Positions 24,767 through 33,779 of a stretch of 64,000 nt of DNA are shown in pieces; the stretch's first letter is position 1; every line of letters starts with the position of its first letter. The DNA is from Tropicimonas_B omnivorans (GTDB lineage: Bacteria; Pseudomonadota; Alphaproteobacteria; Rhodobacterales; Rhodobacteraceae): the NCBI RefSeq assembly GCF_031846565.1, contig NZ_JAVRHL010000003.1, positions 62,001-126,000 of the forward strand, written 5' to 3'. A program made the position numbers and the translations under genes. The notes below the pieces were generated by a model. It ran no database searches, had not been told where the DNA came from, and saw only the letters and a program-made list of their open reading frames with translations.

Positions 24767-26020
24767 TCATTCCCCCGCTGACATCGCGCGGGCGAGGGCC
24801 GTGACCTCCGCCATCGAGGTCAGGCTCCTGCGTTCGAGGAGCAGCCGCCTCGCCGTGCGCAGGGCGACGGCTTCGCAGGCCGCGCGGGTTGGCACATCCG
24901 CGATCATCTCGAAATCCTCGACATGGGAAATTCCGAGGATGCGGCGGATCATCTTCGCCCCGGCAAAGCCCAGCGTCTCCGCGAAGATGTCCCTCAGCCG
25001 CGCGTCGATGAAGGCATCCGCCGTGCCATCCCCGGCGACCTCCGGGATCAGGGTGCCGTCCGCATCCGGCCGGGCAAGCGTCCTGAACTCCCGGGCAAAG
25101 GCGGCCCAGAGGCCCGCCGCGGTCTCCAGGATCCACTCGGCGTGATCCGTCCGCTCCCCGGCATGGCCGGGCTGGCTTGCGTGGGCGAGGAGGAGGTTGC
25201 CGATCAGCGCGCCGATATCGAAGGCCATTGGCCCCATGAAGGCCCATTCGGGGTCGATCACGCGGGTATCGCCGCGCCGCACCATCACCGATCCGGTGTG
25301 CAGATCGCCGTGAATTAGCGCCTCCGCCCGGCTTCGGAAGATGTGCTTCATCTCCGTCGCCGCGGCCTTCAGCGCGCCGTCCGAGCGGAACTCGGCCGCG
25401 AGCGCCTCCTGCCCGGGTGTTAGACGGTTGAGCGGTGCGTTCCAGTAGGGGCCCGTGAAGACCACGTCCTGCGTCGTCTGGCAGAGGACGGCATTGCCGG
25501 CGAAGGCTTCCACCAGACGCGTTTTCCGCGAGGTCGTCATCGCGTGATCCGAGGTCAGGACCAGCGTTCGGGCGAGGTACCGTCCGAGGTCCTGCGCGAG
25601 GCGGGGAAAGCGGCGCCCGGCCACGAGGGCATGCCTCAGGACGACGTGCTCGCTCAGGTCCTCCATGACGATCAGAGCCAGATCCTCGCGCCATCCGATC
25701 AGCTCCGGCAACTGCCCCGGAGCGTGCGTTCCGTGCTCGATCATCGCCCGGTGCTCGAACGTCGCGCGGGAGACGGGGAAGGGCCAGCTCTCCCCGATGG
25801 AGCGGATATAGGGCAGCGCCTGTTTCACCACGACCGATCCCGCCGGCCCACGGACGCGGAAGACGGCGTTCATGTTGCCGTCGCTGATCTCGCCCGCGCT
25901 CCAGCGGTCCGGTCCGCCGCCGAGACGCTCCGGCACGCCGGGCAGATCGGCCAGGAGCCGGGGCAGGGCGGCCGCGCCCATTCGGGCGTAGCCGGGAGGA
26001 ACTGGATAACTTTGCATCAT
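24767..26020 (-). CDS. mtnK: S-methyl-5-thioribose kinase
   Basis: A kinase of about 417 residues that phosphorylates 5-methylthioribose in methionine salvage. It closely follows known MtnK proteins: EISDGNMNAVFRV for the nucleotide loop, VVVKQALPYIRSIGESWPFP, the catalytic IHGDLHTGS and the metal-binding VIDPEWAF, then AGAKMIRRILGISHV. Candidate starts are at 26029, 26020 and 26017; none has a strong ribosome site, and 26020 is a compromise. No mtnA or other salvage gene is in the window. It is divergent from a ynjBCD-type ABC transporter and followed by a TSUP permease. Confidence 0.9.
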   Translation of the reverse strand: MMQSYPVPPGYARMGAAALPRLLADLPGVPERLGGGPDRWSAGEISDGNMNAVFRVRGPAGSVVVKQALPYIRSIGESWPFPVSRATFEHRAMIEHGTHAPGQLPELIGWREDLALIVMEDLSEHVVLRHALVAGRRFPRLAQDLGRYLARTLVLTSDHAMTTSRKTRLVEAFAGNAVLCQTTQDVVFTGPYWNAPLNRLTPGQEALAAEFRSDGALKAAATEMKHIFRSRAEALIHGDLHTGSVMVRRGDTRVIDPEWAFMGPMAFDIGALIGNLLLAHASQPGHAGERTDHAEWILETAAGLWAAFAREFRTLARPDADGTLIPEVAGDGTADAFIDARLRDIFAETLGFAGAKMIRRILGISHVEDFEMIADVPTRAACEAVALRTARRLLLERRSLTSMAEVTALARAMSAGE

Positions 26021-26159
26021 CCCGCTCATCTGGGGCGTGGCGGCGGTCCCGCCAGTGACGCGGTGGACGGCCCTAGAACAATGCCGTGAGAAAAGGTTAC
26101 CACGGTGTCTTCCGCGCCGTATCTCGGCGCAATCTGGGCCAAACGACCGAGGAGATGCC

Positions 26160-27377
26160 ATGATGAGACGACCCCGCGCCGCCCTTTGGGCCTCCCTCCT
26201 TGCCGCCATGGCCGGCGTCGCGAGCGCCGAGACCGATCCCGCCGATTGGGATGCGGTCCTGGGCGCTGCCGAAGGACAGACCGTCTACTGGAACGCCTGG
26301 GGCGGCGATCCGCGCACCAATGCCTATATCGAATGGGCCGCGGGCAAGGTGGCCTCCCGGTTCGGCGTCGAGCTGGAGCTGGTGAAGCAGTCGGACATCT
26401 CAGCCGCGATCTCCACCGTCCTGTCGGAGAAGAGCGCCGGCAAGGACGAGGGCGGCTCCATCGACCTGCTCTGGATCAACGGCGAGAACTTCGCCGCGAT
26501 GAAGCAGCAGGACCTGCTCTTCGGTCCCTGGGCGGAGGACCTGCCGAACTGGTCGCTTCTCGGGGCCGAGGACAATCTGGCCCTGACCGAGGATTTCACC
26601 GTGCCCACCGAGGGGCTCGAGGCTCCGTGGAGCATGGCGCAGGTGGTCTTCTATCACGACAGCGCCCGCGTGCCCGAGCCGCCGAAGACGGTCCGGGATC
26701 TCCTTGAGTGGACGCGCGCGAACGAGGGCCGGTTCACCTACCCCCAACCGCCGAACTTCCTAGGCACGACGTTCCTCAAGCAGGCTCTTCTCGGCCTCGT
26801 GGAGGATACCGCCCCGCTCTATGCGCCCGTCTCGGAGGCCGATTACGAAACGGTCACGGCGCCGCTCTGGGACTGGCTCGGGGAGCTGACGCCGACCCTC
26901 TGGCGCTCCGGCGCGGCCTATCCGCAATCGGGGCCGGCGCAGCGGCAGCTGATGGCGGACGGGGAGATCGACATCGCGATCTCCTTCAGCCCCGCCGAAG
27001 CCTCCGCCGCCATCGCGAAGTTCGAACTGCCGGAGAGCGTCAGGACCTATGTTCTCGACGGTGGCACGATCGGCAACGCCAATTTCCTCGCCATTCCCTA
27101 CAACGCGACCGCAAAGGAGGGCGCGATGGTGGTGGCGAATTTCCTGATGTCCCCCGAGGCGCAGGCGCGCAAGCAGGATCCCGAGGTCCTGGGCGCCCTG
27201 ACCGTGCTCGATGTCGCCGGTCTCGGCGACGAGGACCGCGCGCTCTTCGACGATCTGGACCTCGGCATCGCGACGCTCACCCCCGAAGAGCTGGGATCGC
27301 CCCTGGCCGAGCCTCATCCGAGCTGGATGGAGCGGATCGAGGAGGACTGGGACCGCCGCTACGGTGCCGGTCAGTAA
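26160..27377 (+). CDS. ynjB: ABC transporter substrate-binding protein, YnjB family
   Basis: A 405-residue periplasmic binding protein with a signal peptide (AALWASLLAAMAGVASAE) and the YnjB-type start of the mature domain, VYWNAWGGDPRTNAYIEW. GSIDLLWINGENFAAMKQ is characteristic of this uncharacterised family. The ATG at 26160 follows GAGGAGATGCC. The next two genes encode the matching fused permease and ATPase. The ligand of YnjBCD is not known; neighbours mtnK and a nucleoside hydrolase make a thioribose- or nucleoside-related ligand worth testing. Confidence 0.85.
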   Translation: MMRRPRAALWASLLAAMAGVASAETDPADWDAVLGAAEGQTVYWNAWGGDPRTNAYIEWAAGKVASRFGVELELVKQSDISAAISTVLSEKSAGKDEGGSIDLLWINGENFAAMKQQDLLFGPWAEDLPNWSLLGAEDNLALTEDFTVPTEGLEAPWSMAQVVFYHDSARVPEPPKTVRDLLEWTRANEGRFTYPQPPNFLGTTFLKQALLGLVEDTAPLYAPVSEADYETVTAPLWDWLGELTPTLWRSGAAYPQSGPAQRQLMADGEIDIAISFSPAEASAAIAKFELPESVRTYVLDGGTIGNANFLAIPYNATAKEGAMVVANFLMSPEAQARKQDPEVLGALTVLDVAGLGDEDRALFDDLDLGIATLTPEELGSPLAEPHPSWMERIEEDWDRRYGAGQ

Positions 27378-27420
27378 GGTCGCGGGCTCGGTGGGAGAGG
27401 CTCGCATCCTGGCGGCGCCG

Positions 27421-29118
27421 ATGCGCCCGCGCGGGCGGCCACGGCTTCTGCCCTTGGCGCCGCTCTTCACCCTCGCGGTGCTTCTGGGGCCGGTGGCGGC
27501 GGGGCTGATCGGCGTCCTTGCGCCCGCATTCGGCTACTATCCGGCGCTCGGGGCAACCGAGCTGTCGCTCGCGCCATTCCGCTCACTGCTGGCCTGGCCG
27601 GGACTGGGGGGTGCGGTGCGTCTCTCGGCCGTCACCGCGCTGGCCTCCACCGCCCTCGCTCTCGGCGTGACGCTGCTCATCTGCGCCGCCTGGCATGGCA
27701 CGCGCGCGTTCGGCGCCATCGAGCGTCTGCTCTCGCCGCTTCTCTCGGTGCCCCATGCCGCAGCGGCGCTCGGGCTTGCCTTCCTGATCTCCCCCTCCGG
27801 CTGGATCACCCGTGCGCTCTCCCCCTGGGCGACGGGATGGGATCTGCCGCCGGACGTCCTGATCGTGGGCGATCCGGCTGGCTTTGCCCTGATCGCGGGG
27901 CTGGCCGCGAAGGAGATCCCGTTCCTCCTTCTAATGACCCTCGCGGCGCTGTCGCAGATCCCGGCGCGCCGCAGCGTCCTTCTGGCGCAGACGCAAGGCT
28001 ACGGCCGTGTCACGGCATGGGTGAAGACGGTCTTCCCGCGTGTCTACCCGCAGATACGGCTGCCGATCTACGCCGTCCTCGCCTTCTCCGCCTCGGTGGT
28101 GGACGTGGCGGTGATCCTCGGCCCCTCGACGCCGCCGCCGTTGTCGGTCCAGATCCTGCGCTGGCTGAACGATCCGGACCTCTCGATGCGGTTCGAGGCG
28201 GGGGCCGGGGCGGTGCTGCAATTCGGGATCGTCCTTTCGCTGCTGGCTCTTTGGCGCTTCGGCGAACTGGTCCTCGCGCGCGGCGGAGGCGCCTGGATCG
28301 CGCGGGGCGCGCGCGGGCGGGCGGATGCGGCATGGCGGGGGCTCGCCGTATCCGCCGCCGGGCTCTCGGCCGGGGCCGTCCTGCTGGCCGTCGCGGGCCT
28401 CGCGGTCTGGTCCTTCGCCGGCTTCTGGAGCTTTCCAGATGCGCTGCCGGCCGGTCTGACCTTGCGGTCCTGGGAGGGGCAGTTGCCGGGGCTGGCCGAG
28501 CGCATCGGGACCACGATCCTGATCGCGGCACTCGCCACCATCATCTCGCTCCTGCTCGTTCTCGCCTGCCTCGAAGCCGAGTATCGCCATGGCCTCCGCC
28601 CCGGCACGCGGGCGCTCTGGCTTCTCTACATCCCGCTCATCGTGCCGCAGACAACGTTCGTCACGGGCCTTCAGACCCTTGCCATCGGGACGGGGCTGGC
28701 CGGGTTGACGGGCTCGGTCATCGCCGCGCATGTCGTGTTCGTGCTGCCATACGTCTTCCTCTCCCTCGGCGATCCGTTCCGGGCCTGGGATCCGCGCTAC
28801 GGACTTGCGGCGGCGACGCTCGGGGCAGGTCCGGACCGGCTTCTCTGGCAGGTACGCCTGCCGATGCTGCTTCGCCCGATCCTGACCGCGGCTGCGGTGG
28901 GCTTCGCCGTCTCCGTGGGTCAGTACCTGCCCACGCTGCTCCTTGGCCTCGGGCGCGTGCCGACGCTGACGACGGAAGCCGTGGCGCTCTCCTCCGGCGG
29001 AGACAGACGGCTCATCGGCGTCTATGCCATCACGCAGACGGCGGTGCCGCTCCTCGGCTTCGCCGCGGCCATCGCGCTTCCCGCCTTCGCGTTCCGAAAC
29101 CGGAAGGGGCTCGCATGA
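27421..29118 (+). CDS. ynjC: ABC transporter fused permease, YnjC family
   Basis: A 565-residue membrane protein carrying two binding-protein-dependent permease modules in one chain, with about 12 helices. EAA-like loops occur in each half: RSVLLAQTQGYGRVTAWVK near residue 190 and AAATLGAGPDRLLWQVRLP near residue 465. Fusion of the two halves is typical of YnjC. The start is uncertain: the ATG at 27421 has no good ribosome site, and in-frame GTG codons at 27391 or 27364 (overlapping the previous gene) are alternatives. Confidence 0.85.
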   Translation: MRPRGRPRLLPLAPLFTLAVLLGPVAAGLIGVLAPAFGYYPALGATELSLAPFRSLLAWPGLGGAVRLSAVTALASTALALGVTLLICAAWHGTRAFGAIERLLSPLLSVPHAAAALGLAFLISPSGWITRALSPWATGWDLPPDVLIVGDPAGFALIAGLAAKEIPFLLLMTLAALSQIPARRSVLLAQTQGYGRVTAWVKTVFPRVYPQIRLPIYAVLAFSASVVDVAVILGPSTPPPLSVQILRWLNDPDLSMRFEAGAGAVLQFGIVLSLLALWRFGELVLARGGGAWIARGARGRADAAWRGLAVSAAGLSAGAVLLAVAGLAVWSFAGFWSFPDALPAGLTLRSWEGQLPGLAERIGTTILIAALATIISLLLVLACLEAEYRHGLRPGTRALWLLYIPLIVPQTTFVTGLQTLAIGTGLAGLTGSVIAAHVVFVLPYVFLSLGDPFRAWDPRYGLAAATLGAGPDRLLWQVRLPMLLRPILTAAAVGFAVSVGQYLPTLLLGLGRVPTLTTEAVALSSGGDRRLIGVYAITQTAVPLLGFAAAIALPAFAFRNRKGLA

Positions 29119-29792
29119 CGGACGGATTGTCGCTCGAGGGGGTCAGAATCGCGTTGCGGGGGGTGCCGCTCGTCTCGCTGGACGTGCGGATCGCGCCGGG
29201 CGAGGTCCTGACGATCATGGGCCCCTCGGGGTCCGGCAAATCGACGCTCCTGTCGCTGCTCGTCGGAGCCTGTCCGCCCGAATTCGAGACGCGGGGACGT
29301 GTGCTGCTGGGCGGACGCGACCTTGCCGGTCTCGGGCCGAGGGAGCGCCGGATCGGACTGCTCTTCCAGGACGACCTGCTCTTTCCCCACATGTCCGTCG
29401 GCGCCAATCTCGCCTTCGCCCTGCCGCCCTCGCTCAGGGGCCGCGCGGCGCGGCGGCGCGCGGTGGAGGCGGCGCTCGAGGATGCGGAGCTTGCAGGCTT
29501 CGCGGATCGTGATCCCGCCACGCTGTCGGGCGGACAGCGCTCCCGCGTCGCGTTGATGCGGACGCTTCTCGGCGAGCCGCAGGCGCTTCTTCTCGACGAA
29601 CCCTTCTCCCGCCTCGACGCTGATCTCCGGGAGAGTCTGCGCGGTTTCGTCTTCGACCGTATCCGCGCTCGCGGCGTGCCGGCGCTTCTCGTCACCCACG
29701 ATGCCGAGGATGCCGCCGCCGCCGGGGGCCGCGTGGTGGACCCGCTTGGTCGCGGCGCCGGCGCTCAGGCGAAGGCGGCCAGCTTGTCGTAG
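29115..29792 (+). CDS. ynjD: ABC transporter ATP-binding protein, YnjD family
   Basis: A 225-residue ATPase that powers the YnjBC importer. It has Walker A GPSGSGKST, the Q-loop LLFQDDLLFPHMSV, signature LSGGQRSRVA, Walker B ALLLDEPF and switch histidine VTHD. Its ATG overlaps the permease stop (ATGA). The last 28 bp overlap the end of the convergent nucleoside hydrolase gene, so the C-terminal tail (GRGAGAQAKAASLS) is encoded antisense to that gene. Confidence 0.9.
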   Translation: MTDGLSLEGVRIALRGVPLVSLDVRIAPGEVLTIMGPSGSGKSTLLSLLVGACPPEFETRGRVLLGGRDLAGLGPRERRIGLLFQDDLLFPHMSVGANLAFALPPSLRGRAARRRAVEAALEDAELAGFADRDPATLSGGQRSRVALMRTLLGEPQALLLDEPFSRLDADLRESLRGFVFDRIRARGVPALLVTHDAEDAAAAGGRVVDPLGRGAGAQAKAASLS

Positions 29793-30820
29793 AAGTGTCC
29801 GAAGATGTCGTCCCGCGCGATGTCGTAGGCCTCCCGGATCTCGTGGCGCCCCTGCTCCTGGGAGAAGCGCAGGTCCTCCCCGAGGACGGGGGAGGGGGTG
29901 AGGATTGTCGGCACCCAGGCCGGATCCACGAGCCATGCGATATCGATCATGTCCCAGATCACCCAGGTCCGCCGGGCGGTGTCCGCGGTGGCGAACATGC
30001 GGTGAAGGGGGTTCTGGTCGTAGAGCTTCCAGAGCGCGTCACCAAGCGCCCCGCGTCCCTTCACGAAGAGCTCCATCTCGGGGCGCGAGATGCGCAGCTG
30101 CGCGCCGACATGGTAGCCCGGCAGGTAGACCAGCGGCACGCCGCAGCCGAAGAGCAGGCGCGCGGCATGGGGGTCCTGCACGAGGTTGAGCGCGGGCCAC
30201 TGGTCATGGGGCTGGCGGGAGGGGAAGCCGGCGGTCCAGAGCACGACGATACGGGCCGCGATCTCGGGCGCGCGGGCAAGGGCGGCGGCGACATTGGTCA
30301 GGCAGCCCATCGCGGCGACGTAGAGCGGTCCCTCGCCCGCAAGCGCCAGCTCGACGAGGGCCTCGGCGCCCTCCGACCAGACGATATCGTCCGGCCCCGT
30401 CATGTAGCGCGGAGCGCCGCGCAGGGCCGGGGTCTCGCCTGCGCCGCAGAGACCGTGGATGCGCCGGATCTCCGCATGGGACGCCTCCATGCCCGCGTCC
30501 GGCGTCACGAGTTCCGCGTCGAGACTGGCGGCGCTCCGCCCCTCGGCGGCGAGCCGTGCGGCCCAGGCTTGGTGCATGGGGCGACCCTGTCCTGCCTCCG
30601 CGCGGCGCAGTTCGGGAAGGTGGTGCCGGAAGGAGAACGGCTCGGCCACGGTTGCCTCAACCTGAACCCGCTCCGGTGTCATCAGCGCCCAGGCGAGGGC
30701 GAACTGGTCGTCGATCTCGTTGGCGCAATCGGTGTCGATCACGAGGCGGACGGGCGCGCCGTCCGGCGGGGCGAGGCGCGTGCGGCGGAAGGCGGGGGAG
30801 AGATCCGGGAAGCTGGTCAT
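29765..30820 (-). CDS. inosine-uridine-type nucleoside hydrolase
   Basis: A 351-residue nucleoside N-ribohydrolase. VIDTDCANEIDDQFALAWAL near residues 25-44 is the calcium-binding DTDxxxxxDD motif, and AAMGCLTNVAAALARAP is the second conserved segment. The family cleaves nucleosides to base and ribose. The start at 30820 (MTSFPDL) is chosen; a longer frame to 30856 is poor. It is convergent with and overlaps ynjD by 28 bp and is divergent from the second RraA gene. Substrate preference cannot be read from the sequence. Confidence 0.85.
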   Translation of the reverse strand: MTSFPDLSPAFRRTRLAPPDGAPVRLVIDTDCANEIDDQFALAWALMTPERVQVEATVAEPFSFRHHLPELRRAEAGQGRPMHQAWAARLAAEGRSAASLDAELVTPDAGMEASHAEIRRIHGLCGAGETPALRGAPRYMTGPDDIVWSEGAEALVELALAGEGPLYVAAMGCLTNVAAALARAPEIAARIVVLWTAGFPSRQPHDQWPALNLVQDPHAARLLFGCGVPLVYLPGYHVGAQLRISRPEMELFVKGRGALGDALWKLYDQNPLHRMFATADTARRTWVIWDMIDIAWLVDPAWVPTILTPSPVLGEDLRFSQEQGRHEIREAYDIARDDIFGHFYDKLAAFA

Positions 30821-30927
30821 GGGCCCGGATATACCATTCCCCGCGCCGGGAACCACGGGGCCGCGGGCCCCCTTTTGCCCCGGGCGGCGCCGCGCATAGG
30901 GTGCGGGCGGCAGATGAAGGAGAGACC

Positions 30928-31653
30928 ATGCCCCTGACCGACGAGGCGAAGGCCGTCCTGCGGGACGTGACCACGGCGACCCTGACGACGATCCTGCTCA
31001 AGAAGGGTCTGCGCAATGTCTGGATCCGGGGCGCGATGCCGCTTCGGCCCGGCGAGGAGCGGCTGGTGGGGGAGGCCTTCACCATGCGCTTCGTTCCCGC
31101 GCGGGAGGATCTGGCGACGCCGGCCTCCTGGGCCAGCCCGATCTCCACCCGCACGGCCATCGAGGAGATGGCGCCCGGTCAGATCGCCGTGATCGACGCG
31201 ATGGGGATCGCCGATGCAGGCGTGTTCGGGGACATCCTGTGCGCGCGGATGGCGCAGAAGGGCGTGGGGGGCCTGATCACGGACGGCGCCGTGCGGGATC
31301 TGTCGGGCGTCCGGGCGACGGGGTTGCCGGTCTGGTGCCGCGGCGTGGCCGCGCCGCCCTCCGTCGCCGGCCTGACCTTCGTCGGCTGGGGGGAGACCAT
31401 TGGCTGCGGCGGTGTCGCGGTGCTCGCCGGGGACGTGATCGTCGCGGACGAGGACGGCGCCGTGGTGATCCCGCAGGCGCTTCTGGACGAGGTGGTGGAG
31501 GAGGCTCCGGCGCAGGAGCAGATGGAAGGCTGGATCATCGACGAGGTCGGCCGCGGTGCCCGCCTTCCCGGTCTCTACCCGATGAACGAGGAGACCAGGG
31601 CACGCTACGACATATGGCGCGACCTCGGCCGGCGGCGCGACGAGACGAGCTGA
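30928..31653 (+). CDS. RraA-family protein, second copy
   Basis: A 241-residue RraA-fold protein, paralogous to the one at 7826-8545. GLITDGAVRD supplies the Arg-Asp pair and TIGCGGVAVLAGDVIVADEDG the glycine-rich loop. The start follows AAGGAGAG. The family includes class II 2-oxo-acid aldolases and the RNase E inhibitor RraA; the alphaproteobacterial setting and the 241-residue length favour the aldolase side. It stands between a divergent nucleoside hydrolase and the sit genes and has no obvious pathway partner here. Confidence 0.78.
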   Translation: MPLTDEAKAVLRDVTTATLTTILLKKGLRNVWIRGAMPLRPGEERLVGEAFTMRFVPAREDLATPASWASPISTRTAIEEMAPGQIAVIDAMGIADAGVFGDILCARMAQKGVGGLITDGAVRDLSGVRATGLPVWCRGVAAPPSVAGLTFVGWGETIGCGGVAVLAGDVIVADEDGAVVIPQALLDEVVEEAPAQEQMEGWIIDEVGRGARLPGLYPMNEETRARYDIWRDLGRRRDETS

Positions 31654-31790
31654 AGGGAGGCGGCGAGCGACGGCTCCCGGAGCCACCCCGGCTGGGCGGC
31701 GCGCGTTATGGCGAGGCTGGACGCCGCCGCCCGTCGGTCCGGCGCCGGTCCTCGTCAAAGGGCCGGAGCCACATATACTTGAGACCCTAC

Positions 31791-31807
31791 TTGCGAATTG
31801 TTCGCAA
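31791..31807. promoter_or_regulatory. metal-regulator-like palindrome upstream of sitA, TTGCGAA-N3-TTCGCAA
   Basis: A perfect 7-bp inverted repeat with a 3-base spacer lies 70 bp upstream of the sitA start in a 224-bp intergenic region. Size and symmetry fit a Fur-superfamily (Mur, Zur) or similar operator controlling a Mn/Zn/Fe importer. It is near a possible -10 region (TATGTAT), so binding would block transcription. The regulator itself is not in the window. Confidence 0.6.
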
Positions 31808-31877
31808 AAGCGTATGTATCCGATGCAGACGCCGCTCCCCCCGGGTGCGGCCCGATATCAGCCGATGGGAGACATCC

Positions 31878-32783
31878 ATGCCGAGACCGACCCGCCTCAT
31901 GCTTGCCGGGACCGCGCTCATCGCGCTCGCCGCGACCGCGCGGGCGCAGGACGGAGAGCCGATGAAGGTGGTCACCACCTTCACCGTCCTTGCCGACATG
32001 GCGCAGAACGTGGCCGGGGACGCGGCCGAGGTCGTGTCGGTGACCAAGCCCGGCGCTGAAATCCACGGCTACGAGCCGACCCCGCGGGACATCGTCCGCA
32101 CGAGAGGGGCCGACCTCGTGCTCTGGAACGGTCTGAACCTCGAGCTCTGGTTCGAGCAGTTCCTCGCCAATCTCGGCGATGTGCCGTCCGCCACGCTGAC
32201 GGACGGGATCGACGCGATCCCGATCGCGGAAGGGGCCTACGAGGGTCAGTCGAACCCGCATGCCTGGATGGGCCTCGAGAATGCCGCCCGCTACGTCGAC
32301 AATATCGTCGCGGCCTTTTCGGAAGTCGATCCGGACAATGCAGGAACCTACGAGGCCAACGGAGCGGCCTACAAGGAGGAGATCCGCGCGACCATCGAGC
32401 CCTTGCGCGAGCGCATCGCGACGATCCCCGAGGACCAGCGCTGGCTGGTGACCTGCGAAGGCGCGTTTTCCTACCTCGCGCGCGACTTCGGGCTGAAGGA
32501 GCTCTATCTCTGGCCAATGAACGCGGATCAGACGGGGACGCCGCAGCAGGTTCGCAAGGTGATCGACGGGGTGCGCGACAACGAGGTGCCGGTGGTCTTC
32601 TGCGAAAGCACGGTGAACACCGCGCCGGCCCGCCAGGTCGCGCGGGAGACGGGTGCGGAGTACGGCGGCGAGCTCTATGTCGACTCGCTCTCCGCCGCCG
32701 ACGGACCCGTGCCGAGCTACCTCGATCTTCTCCGCGTGACCTCCGAGACGGTTGCGAACGGCCTCGCGCCCGCGGCGGAATGA
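31878..32783 (+). CDS. sitA: manganese/iron ABC transporter substrate-binding protein
   Basis: A 301-residue cluster A-I metal-binding protein with a signal peptide (LMLAGTALIALAATARAQ). The metal ligands are visible: His in EIHGYEPTPRD, His in NPHAWMGLEN, Glu in VFCESTVN and Asp in YVDSLS, the His-His-Glu-Asp set of SitA/MntA manganese and iron binders. Zinc binders normally have a third His and a His-rich loop, which are absent. The start follows GGGAGACATCC. It heads sitABCD behind a strong palindrome. Confidence 0.9.
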   Translation: MPRPTRLMLAGTALIALAATARAQDGEPMKVVTTFTVLADMAQNVAGDAAEVVSVTKPGAEIHGYEPTPRDIVRTRGADLVLWNGLNLELWFEQFLANLGDVPSATLTDGIDAIPIAEGAYEGQSNPHAWMGLENAARYVDNIVAAFSEVDPDNAGTYEANGAAYKEEIRATIEPLRERIATIPEDQRWLVTCEGAFSYLARDFGLKELYLWPMNADQTGTPQQVRKVIDGVRDNEVPVVFCESTVNTAPARQVARETGAEYGGELYVDSLSAADGPVPSYLDLLRVTSETVANGLAPAAE

Positions 32784-32873
32784 CAGGGAGCGCGAGGGGG
32801 GCTTAGCCGGCCCCCCGATGACAACAGGAGCGGGGCGCCGGGGACATGGCGGCCCGCCAATCAGGGATCAGAC

Positions 32874-33779
32874 ATGCTCGACACCACGGCCGACATCGAC
32901 AGGAAGACCGACGCGGAGGGACCCGCGGGCGGGATCTACGCGGACGACGTGACGGTCACCTACCGCAACGGGCATACCGCGCTGTCCCATGCCAGCTTCG
33001 GCATCCCCCGCGGCACGGTAACGGCCCTCGTCGGGGTGAACGGGGCCGGGAAGTCCACGCTCTTCAAGGCGATCATGGGGTTCGTTCCGGCGGCGCGCGG
33101 GGAGATCCGGCTTCTGGGCCGCAGCGTGAAGGAGGCGCTGCGGGAGAACCTGGTCGCCTACGTTCCGCAATCGGAGGAGGTCGACTGGGCCTTTCCGGTG
33201 CTGGTCGAGGACGTGGTGATGATGGGGCGCTACGGCCATATGGGTTTTCTGCGGCGCCCCAAACCGGCGGACCGGGCGGCGGTGGACGAGGCGCTCGCGC
33301 GCGTGAACATGCAGGAGTTCCGGCACCGCCAGATCGGCGAGCTCTCTGGCGGTCAGCGCAAGCGCGTGTTCCTCGCCCGGGCCCTCGCCCAGGACGGCCG
33401 GGTGATCCTGCTGGACGAGCCGTTCACCGGCGTCGACGTAAGGACCGAGGAGCAGATCATCGTCCTGCTGAAGGAGCTGAAGGCGGAGGGGCGGGTGATG
33501 CTCGTCTCCACCCACAATCTCGGGTCCGTGCCCGAGTTCTGCGACCGCTGCGTCCTCGTGAAGGGAACGGTGCTGGCCCACGGACCGACCGGGACGACCT
33601 TCACCCGCGCCAACCTCGAACAAGCCTTCGGCGGTGTTTTGCGCCATTTCACGTTGGGCGGCGCGGACCTGCACGAGGATCACGATGCGGATGCCCGCTC
33701 GATCTCCATCTTCACGGACGACGAGCGACCGCTCGTTCATTACGGCGACCGGCCGCGGACGCAGGGCGAGGGCGAGTAG
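32874..33779 (+). CDS. sitB: manganese/iron ABC transporter ATP-binding protein
   Basis: A 301-residue ATPase with Walker A GVNGAGKST, Q-loop YVPQSEEVDW, signature LSGGQRKRVF, Walker B VILLDEPF and STHN at the switch histidine. QSEEVDW is characteristic of metal-type ABC ATPases. The C-terminal 45 residues beyond the core are acidic with scattered His (DLHEDHDADARS), longer than the minimal family and of unknown use. It is followed directly by sitC, whose ATG abuts its stop. Confidence 0.9.
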   Translation: MLDTTADIDRKTDAEGPAGGIYADDVTVTYRNGHTALSHASFGIPRGTVTALVGVNGAGKSTLFKAIMGFVPAARGEIRLLGRSVKEALRENLVAYVPQSEEVDWAFPVLVEDVVMMGRYGHMGFLRRPKPADRAAVDEALARVNMQEFRHRQIGELSGGQRKRVFLARALAQDGRVILLDEPFTGVDVRTEEQIIVLLKELKAEGRVMLVSTHNLGSVPEFCDRCVLVKGTVLAHGPTGTTFTRANLEQAFGGVLRHFTLGGADLHEDHDADARSISIFTDDERPLVHYGDRPRTQGEGE

